Positions 6,298-12,446 of a DNA stretch of 12,446 bases are shown here, in pieces (position 1 is the first letter of the stretch; the number at the start of each line of letters is the position of its first letter). A model generated the notes under the pieces. It was not told the origin of the DNA and searched no databases. It worked only from the letters and a program-made list of their open reading frames with translations. A program made the translations under genes and the position numbers. Origin of the DNA: M3007 sp964392655 (lineage in GTDB: Bacteria > Bacteroidota > Bacteroidia > Chitinophagales > Saprospiraceae); the NCBI GenBank assembly GCA_964392655.1, contig CAYMQY010000130.1:1-12446 (forward strand), written 5' to 3'.

Positions 6298-7566
6298 TTA
6301 CAGCCAGCCGAGGAACGGCTCTTCCAGAATTGCCTTTAGTTGTTGCAAAAAGCGCGCGGCATCGGCGCCATTGATCACCCGGTGATCCCAGCCGATGGTC
6401 ATGGGCATCATCAGGCGCGGCTCGAAGGCTGTGCCGTTCCACACCGGCTCGTGGTGCGCGGCGGTGATGCTCAGGATGGCCACTTCCGGCCAGTTGACGA
6501 TGGAAATCATGTTGGTGCCGCCGATCCCGCCGATATTTGAAATGCTGAACGTGCCGCCCTCGAGGTCTTCGAGTTTGTTTTTGCCGTCGCGGGTGCGGGT
6601 GCTGAGTTCGGTCAGTTCGACCTATATTTCCGTCAGGCTTTTTTGATCCAAATTTCGGAGGACGGGCACCAGCAGTCCGCGCGGGGTGTCCACGGCGATA
6701 CCAATGTTGTAGAATTTTTTAAAAATAACCTCGCGTTTCTCGGGGTCGTAACTGGCATTGAACTGCGGCATTTTGCGCAGCACAGCCGCTACGGCTTTGG
6801 TCAGGATGGCCGTGGTGGTAAGGCTGCCACCGGCTGCTTTCACCTGATCTTTATATTGCTGACGAAGTTGCTCCAGCCGCGTGATGTCGGCTTTTTCCGA
6901 AATCCAGGCGTGCGGGATGGCGTTGAACGCGTACACCATGTTGTCGGCGGTGACTACACCAATGCGGCTTTGGGCCTGGCGCTCCGTGGCGCCGAACTTG
7001 TCGAAATTGGGCAGGGCTTTGTGGGCCGGTGCAGCGCCCGGGACTGCGGAGCCGCCGGCGGTGTCCATTTTGCGTTTCACAAAATCCACCACGTCCTTGT
7101 ACGAAATGCGGTCGCTGCCGTTGGGCGGGCGCACATCGGCCAGGTCAATACCCAGTTCCTTGGCGCGTTTGCGGGCCAGCGGGCTGGTGCGCAGCGGGCC
7201 GGAAGCAGCCGACTGCACCGCAACAACCGGCGCCGGAGCGCTCGGAGCAGAGGCGGATTTGGGTTCTGCCGGGGTGGGTTGAGCGGGCGTCGCTTCGGGA
7301 GCCGGGGCTTTGGGCGCCTCGGCGGCTGCGGCGGCGGATTTCAGGCGCAGGATCGGCGTGCCTTCGCCTACGTCGTCGCCGACTTTCACAAGGATTTCCT
7401 CCACCGTCCCGTCGGCGTCTATGGGCATTTCGGCGTCCACCTTGTCGGTGCCGACAATCACCACGATTTGTTCTTTGCTGACCGTATCGCCGGGCTGAAC
7501 GAGGATTTCCGTGATTTTTCCGGTCACACCGTCGCCAAGTGCGGGTAGTTTGTATTCGTACGTCAT
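6298..7566 (-). pseudogene. Dihydrolipoyl acyltransferase (E2) interrupted by an in-frame TAG
   Basis: The single frame from ATG 7566 to TAA 6298 has 422 codons, with TAG at codon 315. The domains are all recognisable: a lipoyl domain (1-78, lipoyl lysine K42 in GTDKVDAEMP), an Ala/Pro linker (about 79-125), a peripheral subunit-binding domain (about 128-168, RTSPLARKRAKELGIDL) and the acyltransferase core (about 195-420). After the TAG the frame goes on without loss, including GGTFSISNIGGIGGT and the active-site WDHRVINGADAARF with H395. The truncated 314-residue product would lack that histidine and be inactive. The family usually has SLxEIE-xx at this point, so one base change from GAG, CAG or AAG explains it. 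It is E2 of a branched-chain or pyruvate dehydrogenase, partner of the E1 at 1085-3208. It may be a true pseudogene, a sequencing error, or read through. Confidence 0.85.
6622..6624 (-). other. In-frame TAG (amber) codon 315 of E2
   Basis: The plus strand reads CTA, in the context GAA ATA TAG GTC GAA CTG on the coding strand. Both flanks are conserved E2 sequence in the same frame. The neighbouring sigma-factor and histidine-kinase genes end with TAG, so it is a normal stop in this genome. Confidence 0.9.
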
Positions 7567-7591
7567 GGATATCTAACTTTTTTCAGGCCGG

Positions 7592-7599
7592 CAAAGATG
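7592..7599 (-). promoter_or_regulatory. Probable -7 box for the E2-DUF5995 operon
   Basis: The minus strand reads CATCTTTG, one mismatch from TAnnTTTG, 25 bases before the E2 ATG. This is the same distance as for the sigma-factor promoter. No convincing -33 element was found; the 9-base repeat lies directly upstream. Confidence 0.4.
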
Positions 7600-7611
7600 G
7601 GGCAAATGATT

Positions 7612-7647
7612 GATTCGGTTGGTTCGATTGGTTCGATTAATTCGAGT
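7612..7647. repeat. 9-base tandem repeat between the divergent E2 and M50B genes
   Basis: Four imperfect units: GATTCGGTT, GGTTCGATT, GGTTCGATT and AATTCGAGT. It lies just upstream of the probable E2 promoter. In one plus-strand frame it would read SVGSIGSINSS, but this frame has no other sign of coding. Confidence 0.7.
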
Positions 7648-7740
7648 ACAGCGCAAACAGGTTTTGCTGGAAAAAGCCCTAACATTGCCGGGCGCTTTTG
7701 GTTGAATGTACAAGCCAACGGCCCAAACCGACAATCTGCC

Positions 7741-8385
7741 ATGCATCAACTCCACTACCGCGTCCTCATTTTTTTGATCGTGTACGGCGCGCTCCGCTTT
7801 TTCGGAGGCAGCATCGGCGCCACGATCTTGTACCCGGTGACCCTGCTCGTCACGTTCCTGCACGAGATGGGCCACGCACTCGGCGCCCTGCTCACGGGCG
7901 GTTCGGTGGAGGGCATGCAAATCAACCCCGACGGCAGCGGATTTACCGTCACCCGGGGCGGCAACCGGGGCGTGACGCTCATCGGCGGCTACCTCGGCAG
8001 CGCCGTGCTGGGGAATCTGCTTTTCCGCATCGGCGCCCGGCACCGCTCGCTCACGCACCACACGCTGCTGGTGCTGGCCGGACTGATGATTCTGGCTGCC
8101 GTACTTTGGTTTCAGTCGCTGAACAGCACGGCTCTGTTGCTGGTATTCGCGCTGCTGTTGGGCTTCATCGCCCTGAAAACCACCTGGGATCAGGATGTGC
8201 TGATGTTTCTGGGACTGGCGGCGGTGCTGTATATCATCCAGGATTTCGACACCGGCCCGAAAAGCGACCTGATGCAGTATGAAAAGGTGGTGGGGCTTTT
8301 TCCGTACCAAATCTGGATGTACCTCTGGTTAGGACTCGCCGCCCTGCTGTTTTTGTGGAACCTGAACGAAATTTTCCGAAAATGA
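7741..8385 (+). CDS. M50B-like integral membrane metalloprotease
   Basis: The 214-residue product is mostly hydrophobic, with about five or six membrane segments. HEMGH at residues 41-45 (FLHEMGHALGALLTGG) is the zinc-binding HExxH in a membrane helix, and GGYLGSAVLGNLLF is typical of the M50B-like family. The second zinc-ligand motif of classical site-2 proteases (NxxPxxxLDG) is not seen, so catalysis is likely but not proven. I chose the ATG at 7741; an upstream in-frame ATG at 7597 would add 48 residues translated from the 9-base repeat and overlap the E2 promoter. A weak TAACATTG at 7680-7687 could be the -7 box. The last four bases (ATGA) overlap the start of the histidine kinase, so the two are translationally coupled. 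Confidence 0.85.
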   Translation: MHQLHYRVLIFLIVYGALRFFGGSIGATILYPVTLLVTFLHEMGHALGALLTGGSVEGMQINPDGSGFTVTRGGNRGVTLIGGYLGSAVLGNLLFRIGARHRSLTHHTLLVLAGLMILAAVLWFQSLNSTALLLVFALLLGFIALKTTWDQDVLMFLGLAAVLYIIQDFDTGPKSDLMQYEKVVGLFPYQIWMYLWLGLAALLFLWNLNEIFRK

Positions 8386-9374
8386 GCCATCCCAAATCCT
8401 CGCTCCAACTGCTCACCTCCTTTGTCCTGGCCTACATGGTGCTGGCTTTCGCGTGGTGGGCCGTGCAGTTGTGGCGCGAAAACGACCGCCTGTTTGCTGT
8501 GTCGTACGAGTTGCTCGAAACCCGGCACGGCGGTTCAAAACGCGGCGTGAACCTGACCGAACTGATGCATACCGCCGAGTATCAGGCCCTGGAGCAGCGC
8601 CGCCAAAAGCACAAGCGCATGATTCTGGCCGAAGGGGTGTTTTTTACCCTCTGCCTCGGGTTCGGCCTTTACGTCATCAGCCGCTCGGCCCGGCGGGAGG
8701 TGGATCTGGCCCGGCAGCGGCGCAACTTCATGCTCAGCATTACGCACGAACTGAAGTCGCCCATAGCGGCCATGCGGCTGGCACTGGAAACCATTGCAAA
8801 ACGCGAATTGCAACGCGAGCAACTCGAAAAACTCAGTACCAACGGCCTGCGCGACGCCGCCCGCCTGCAAACCCTTGTGGAAGACCTGCTGCTCGCCGCC
8901 CGACTCGAAGACAACTGGCGCCCGACTCCGGAGGCGCTCGATGTGCGCGCCATCGCGCAGGATTGTGTTGCTAACCTGCTGGTGCGATTCCCCGCGGCAA
9001 ACATCCTGCTGGATATTCCCGCAGATTTCCCATCTGCCCGCGCCGACAAGTCCGGCCTGACCGCCGTCGTGCAGAACCTGCTGGAAAACGCCGTGAAATA
9101 CGCGCCCGAAGGCACCCCCGTACAGTTCAGCGCCGAACAAACAGACAGCGGCAGGTTTCGTCTGCGCGTCGCCGACCAGGGCATGGGTATCCCCGACTCG
9201 GAAAAGGCGGCTGTTTTTGAAAAATTTTACCGCGTCGGCAACGAAGAAACCCGCCGAACTACCGGCACGGGATTAGGTTTGTACATCGTCCGGCAGGTGG
9301 TGCGGGCGCACGGCGGCACCATTTCGGTGCTGGATAACAAGCCAAAAGGGACGGTTTTTGTGGTGGAAATGTAG
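8382..9374 (+). CDS. Membrane sensor histidine kinase
   Basis: The 330-residue product has two membrane segments (about 12-31 and 79-100) flanking a short periplasmic loop of about 47 residues. The kinase core has all the boxes: H box with phospho-acceptor H122 (SITHELKSPIAAM), N box N232/N236 (QNLLENAVKYAP), G1 box DQGMGIP at 265-271, F box VFEKFYR, and G2 box GTGLGLYIV from 295. It is therefore a complete, probably active class I kinase. The start is the ATG at 8382, overlapping the M50B stop by ATGA; a GTG at 8355 would add nine residues but overlap more. No response regulator follows: the next 253 bases are non-coding. It ends with TAG. The signal is unknown, but the coupling suggests a link with the membrane protease. 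Confidence 0.95.
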   Translation: MSHPKSSLQLLTSFVLAYMVLAFAWWAVQLWRENDRLFAVSYELLETRHGGSKRGVNLTELMHTAEYQALEQRRQKHKRMILAEGVFFTLCLGFGLYVISRSARREVDLARQRRNFMLSITHELKSPIAAMRLALETIAKRELQREQLEKLSTNGLRDAARLQTLVEDLLLAARLEDNWRPTPEALDVRAIAQDCVANLLVRFPAANILLDIPADFPSARADKSGLTAVVQNLLENAVKYAPEGTPVQFSAEQTDSGRFRLRVADQGMGIPDSEKAAVFEKFYRVGNEETRRTTGTGLGLYIVRQVVRAHGGTISVLDNKPKGTVFVVEM

Positions 9375-9627
9375 TTTTTGGCTCTTTCGGAGTCTATCCG
9401 CGCCGAAGTCTGTGCGAGGGTCGCTGTGTGCTCGTGAGGTCTTTGATCCGATACGAGCCGTCTGCCGGTACTGACCGGCGAAGCAAAAAAACATGCGCAG
9501 TACACTGTGTGCGGCTACAAACGTAAAGAAGAACGGTCGGAACGGCCAACGGCAAGCAAAACTTTCTTTGTTGGGCCTCGATACCAGTTCATCTTCCTAT
9601 CATTGCTCCCGATAAAAACTGAGCAAT
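9375..9627. other. Non-coding gap with a small hairpin
   Basis: I see no convincing gene in these 253 bases. GCCGGT-ACTG-ACCGGC at 9464-9479 forms a 6-bp stem with a 4-base loop, but no T-run follows it on either strand, so it is not a standard terminator. A 40-codon frame from ATG 9493 has no features of a real protein. Confidence 0.5.
9598..9605 (+). promoter_or_regulatory. Possible -7 box for the metalloprotease gene
   Basis: TATCATTG has one mismatch to TAnnTTTG and lies 22 bases before the ATG at 9628, the usual distance in this window. A TTTG at 9567-9570 is somewhat too far upstream for an ideal -33 element. Confidence 0.3.
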
Positions 9628-12099
9628 ATGCGGCACCTGCTTCTCCTTTTCTGCGCCTTTCTTTTCGCCTGTACGACCATGCAGCCGGCGCTTACCACAC
9701 CACCGGCGTCCAAGCCCAAAACCATTGCCGAAAGGGTAAAAAACATGCAGCGGTACGAAGGCCTGTTCAACTTTTACTGGGATGAAAAAGAAGGCAAAAT
9801 CTGGCTCGAAGTGGATCGGTTCGACACCGAATTTCTGTACGTGGAGTCGCTCCAGGCGGGTGTCGGCTCCAACGATATCGGCCTCGACCGGGGGCAACTG
9901 GGCATGGAGCGTGTGGTAAAATTTTCCCGCATTGGCGACAAAGTCTTGCTCACGCATCTGAACTACGGCTACCGGGCGACCAGCGACAACCCCGAAGAGC
10001 GGCGGGCCGTCGAGGAGGCTTTTGCTCAATCGGTGTTGTGGGGCTTTAAGGTGGAGGCCGAGGAACACGGCAAAGTGCTGGCAGATGCAACGCTGTTTCT
10101 GTTGCGGGATGCCCACAATATCGTTTTAACCCTGAAAAACAAAAAACAAGGCACGTACAAACTCGATGAAAGCCGTTCGGCCATTTACCTCCCCCGGACG
10201 AAAAATTTTCCGAAAAACACGGAATTTGAAGCCACCCTCACGTATGCGGGGACGCCCGAAGGCGACTGGATTCGCACCGTGACGCCTACCCCGGAACTGG
10301 TTACCGTGCGCCAGCATCATTCATTCATAGCGCTGCCCGACGGCGATTTTGAGCCGCGGCCATTCGATCCGCGCTCCGGTTATTCCGAGATGCGTTACTA
10401 CGACTACTCCACGCCGATTGATCAACCCGTTGTGAAACGATTTATTACCCGGCACCGGCTGAAAAAACAGGATCCTTCGGCGGCGGTCAGTGCCCCCGTA
10501 GCCCCTATTGTTTATTACCTGGACCCCGGTACGCCGGAACCGATCCGATCCGCTCTGCTGGAGGGAGCCGGCTGGTGGAACCAGGCCTTTGAAGCGGCCG
10601 GCTATCGCGATGCTTTCCAGGTAAAAATGCTCCCGCCCGACGCCGACCCGATGGACGTGCGGTATAACCTCATCCAATGGGTACACCGTTCGACAAGGGG
10701 CTGGTCGTACGGCGGCGGGGTCACCGATCCGCGGACGGGCGAAATTATCAAGGGGAAAGTGACGCTCGGCTCGCTCCGGGTCCGGCAGGATTTTTTGATT
10801 GCGCAAGGCCTTCTGGCGGCCTACGAAAAAGGCGACACAGCGGACCCCCGCCTGCTCGAAATGGCTTTGGCCCGGCTCCGCCAACTTTCCGCCCATGAAG
10901 TCGGGCATACGCTCGGGCTGGCGCACAATTTCGCTGCCAGCACCAACGACCGCGCTTCTGTCATGGATTATCCGCATCCGTACATCGCGTTGGATGAAAA
11001 CGGCAATCCCGATTTTTCAAAGGCGTATGACGATAAAATCGGCGAATGGGACAAACGCAGCATCCTGTACGGCTACCAGGATTTCCGGAAGGGAACCAAC
11101 GTGGCACAGGCGCTGGACGATATCCTGAAAGAAAACCACCGCATGGGCCTGCGCTACCTTTCCGACCAGGACGCCAGGCCGGAAAACGGCGCCGCCCCCC
11201 TGGCGCACCTCTGGGACAATGGCACATCCGCCACCGATGAACTCCGGCGGCTGGCGAAGTTGCGCGAAACAGCCCTGAAGCACTTCAGCCTCCACAATAT
11301 TCCCAATAAAACCCCTTTGGCCGAACTGGAGCGTATTCTTGTGCCCTTGTACCTCGCCCATCGGTACCAGGTGGAAGCGGTCTCGAAACTCATCGGCGGC
11401 GTGCATTACACCTATACCGTGAAAGGATTTGAAACCAGCCTGAACGAAGACTGGAAAGTGACTCCCGTGGCCGATCAAATGCAACAGGACGCCCTGCAGG
11501 CCCTGCTCGAAACGATAAACCCCCGCTTCCTTGAAATCCCGGCGTCCATCCGGGCGCTGATACCGCCGCCACCGATCGGCTTCAACCGCGACCGGGAGAC
11601 CTTTAGCAGCGACATGGGACTCGTATTCGATCCCTTTGCCGCCGCAGAAAGCGCTGCGGACAATACCCTCCGCTTCCTGCTGAACCCCCAGCGGCTCGCC
11701 CGGCTGATCGAACAAAAAGCAGCCGACCCCGGGCGAAGAATGTCGGTTCGGTACGTTTTCGGGCAATTACGGCAGCAAGCCTTTACCACACCCCGGGAGA
11801 CGGCCTACCGGGAGGAGATTGCCTGGATGGTGGAAAAACTGTTCCTCAAGCACCTCATAGCCCTTGCCGCCGACAAGTCCGACAACCAGCAGGTCACCGC
11901 GCTCGCCCTGTACGAACTGGACCAACTGGCGCGCAGCCTGGTGCAGGAACTGGAATCGGAACAAGTGGAAAACCGGCGGGCACACCTCGTTTATCTGCTG
12001 AACGAAATCAGCCAGTTCCGGCAACGCCCCAAAGACTATCAGCCCCCTAAGTCACCGGGAATACCAGATGGCGCGCCAATCGGGTGCGAGGAGTACTGA
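9628..12099 (+). CDS. Large zinc-dependent metalloprotease, probable lipoprotein
   Basis: The 823-residue product belongs to the large Bacteroidota HExxHxxGxxH metalloproteases with DUF5117/DUF4953-type regions (recalled from family knowledge). It begins with a short signal MRHLLLLFCAFLFAC; C15 is a likely lipid-attachment cysteine, though FA before it is not the ideal lipobox. After an N-terminal beta-rich part, the metzincin-like zinc site is HEVGHTLGLAH with H423, E424, H427 and H433, followed by a Met-turn at M446 (ASVMDYP). The active site is thus complete. It should act in the periplasm or on the cell surface, on unknown peptides. It stands alone on the plus strand, 253 bases after the kinase. 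Its stop codon at 12097-12099 touches the start of the attC-like structure. Confidence 0.93.
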   Translation: MRHLLLLFCAFLFACTTMQPALTTPPASKPKTIAERVKNMQRYEGLFNFYWDEKEGKIWLEVDRFDTEFLYVESLQAGVGSNDIGLDRGQLGMERVVKFSRIGDKVLLTHLNYGYRATSDNPEERRAVEEAFAQSVLWGFKVEAEEHGKVLADATLFLLRDAHNIVLTLKNKKQGTYKLDESRSAIYLPRTKNFPKNTEFEATLTYAGTPEGDWIRTVTPTPELVTVRQHHSFIALPDGDFEPRPFDPRSGYSEMRYYDYSTPIDQPVVKRFITRHRLKKQDPSAAVSAPVAPIVYYLDPGTPEPIRSALLEGAGWWNQAFEAAGYRDAFQVKMLPPDADPMDVRYNLIQWVHRSTRGWSYGGGVTDPRTGEIIKGKVTLGSLRVRQDFLIAQGLLAAYEKGDTADPRLLEMALARLRQLSAHEVGHTLGLAHNFAASTNDRASVMDYPHPYIALDENGNPDFSKAYDDKIGEWDKRSILYGYQDFRKGTNVAQALDDILKENHRMGLRYLSDQDARPENGAAPLAHLWDNGTSATDELRRLAKLRETALKHFSLHNIPNKTPLAELERILVPLYLAHRYQVEAVSKLIGGVHYTYTVKGFETSLNEDWKVTPVADQMQQDALQALLETINPRFLEIPASIRALIPPPPIGFNRDRETFSSDMGLVFDPFAAAESAADNTLRFLLNPQRLARLIEQKAADPGRRMSVRYVFGQLRQQAFTTPRETAYREEIAWMVEKLFLKHLIALAADKSDNQQVTALALYELDQLARSLVQELESEQVENRRAHLVYLLNEISQFRQRPKDYQPPKSPGIPDGAPIGCEEY

Positions 12100-12104
12100 C
12101 GGTT

Positions 12105-12172
12105 GCACTCACGCATACCGCTGCCTGCGTTGGGCTTGCGGGTTGGGCTTGGCGGCGGTTGGCGTTGAGTGC
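12105..12172. repeat. Long imperfect hairpin, attC-like or terminator
   Basis: The left arm 12105-12125 pairs with the right arm 12151-12172: 18 Watson-Crick pairs, one T-G pair, two mismatches and one extra T (12165) bulging from the right arm. The 25-base loop holds two copies of GTTGGGCTTG. Just outside the arms are TACTGAC (12094-12100) and GTTAGTT (12176-12182), placed and oriented like the R'' and R' boxes of an integron attC site. The bulged base near the outer stem also recalls attC. The boxes differ from the consensus RYYYAAC and GTTRRRY. The structure fills the gap between two convergent stop codons, and TTTGTTAG follows on the plus side, so a terminator is the simpler alternative. 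Confidence 0.6.
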
Positions 12173-12176
12173 TTTG

Positions 12177-12446
12177 TTAGTTGCCTTTTATATCATCGGG
12201 TAAGATTTGGTGCAAAAAGTCCCAAATCTTAATTCCTTTTTCATCAATTGGCTGTTCACGATAAAAATAATAGTCAATCATCTTTGAGAATGCCTCATCA
12301 ATTTCATTTTGAAGGCTATTCAAATCTGACAAACTAATGTTTACGTCCAAATCTTTAATATTTGCAACAAACACACCTTCATGTTCATTAAATCTTACTT
12401 GACAATCAATCTCTTTTTTCAATACTATTAACTTTTCTCTGTAAGT
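12177..12446 (-). CDS. Small AT-rich hypothetical protein, HicB-like fold possible (5' end outside window)
   Basis: The frame ends with TAA at 12177 and stays open to the right edge, so at least 89 residues are encoded. A TTG at 12422 could start an 81-residue protein, but the eight codons before it are also open and no ATG is present, so the true start probably lies beyond 12446. The sequence (CQVRFNEHEGVFVANIKDLD, then NEIDEAFSKMIDYYF) has the rough beta-beta-beta-alpha pattern of HicB-type antitoxins, but I cannot identify it with certainty. Base composition is much more AT-rich than everything to its left, a sign of transfer. Its stop codon lies inside the GTTAGTT box of the attC-like site. 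Confidence 0.7.
   Translation of the reverse strand, partial: TYREKLIVLKKEIDCQVRFNEHEGVFVANIKDLDVNISLSDLNSLQNEIDEAFSKMIDYYFYREQPIDEKGIKIWDFLHQILPDDIKGN

Noticed and set aside
5539..6339. Long plus-strand open frame opposite the DUF5995 gene
   Set aside because: Antisense shadow; the minus-strand product has the family motifs and tight operon spacing.
6298..6510. Separate small gene for the C-terminal E2 piece
   Set aside because: It is in the same frame as the upstream part and begins in the middle of the acyltransferase core; it is better read as the end of the interrupted E2 gene.
6643..7548. Long plus-strand open frame opposite E2
   Set aside because: Glycine/arginine-rich translation of the antisense of the Ala/Pro linker; the minus strand has unambiguous E2 domains.
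7597..7740. N-terminal extension of the M50B protein from the ATG at 7597
   Set aside because: It would translate the 9-base repeat and a region overlapping the E2 promoter; the ATG at 7741 directly precedes the first membrane helix.
7573..8310. Long minus-strand open frame opposite the M50B gene
   Set aside because: The plus strand has HEMGH in a membrane helix and an ATGA-coupled neighbour; the minus frame is a shadow.
9493..9615. 40-codon open frame in the gap before the metalloprotease
   Set aside because: No motif, no promoter at a suitable distance, and length expected by chance.

Overview
The window looks like chromosomal DNA from a GC-rich member of the Bacteroidota, perhaps a Saprospiria-type bacterium. 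Three signs support the phylum. Several genes sit just downstream of the -7 box TAnnTTTG (TACCTTTG three times). Start codons lack Shine-Dalgarno sequences. The families are typical of the group: a fused E1 alpha/beta 2-oxoacid dehydrogenase, a three-PASTA membrane protein, a DUF5995 protein, and a large HExxHxxGxxH lipoprotein protease. The genus cannot be fixed from this sequence alone.

Layout, left to right. A secreted-protein gene starts at 41 and runs off the left edge on the minus strand, behind a PASTA gene (937-101, minus). A compact divergent promoter region with a 12-bp palindrome separates this from a plus-strand pair: fused E1 (1085-3208) and a TerB/J-domain protein resembling DjlA (3218-4021). 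A perfect 24-bp inverted repeat built from TGAATGA heptamers lies where that pair converges on a minus-strand pair, an ECF sigma factor (5427-4849) and a membrane TPR/anti-sigma-like protein (4841-4074). Next, also minus, come the dihydrolipoyl acyltransferase E2 (7566-6298) and a DUF5995 gene (6291-5509). Divergent from E2 is a plus-strand pair overlapping by ATGA: an M50B-like membrane metalloprotease (7741-8385) and a sensor histidine kinase (8382-9374). A 253-bp gap follows, then an 823-residue zinc metalloprotease lipoprotein (9628-12099). The right end is an AT-rich small gene on the minus strand, separated from the protease by a long imperfect hairpin resembling an integron attC site.

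How the genes may work together. E1 and E2 are two components of one 2-oxoacid dehydrogenase complex (branched-chain or pyruvate type); E3 is not present. Both are abnormal. E1 has a heptanucleotide tandem repeat in its coding sequence just before the ThDP motif and seems to start at TTG. E2 has an in-frame TAG that would remove the catalytic histidine, although the downstream frame is fully conserved. The sigma/TPR pair and the protease/kinase pair look like two separate envelope-sensing modules; no response regulator is in the window.

The observations most worth following are the E2 amber codon, the E1 repeat, and the attC-like hairpin beside the compositionally foreign gene. No tRNA, rRNA, CRISPR array or transposase was recognised.
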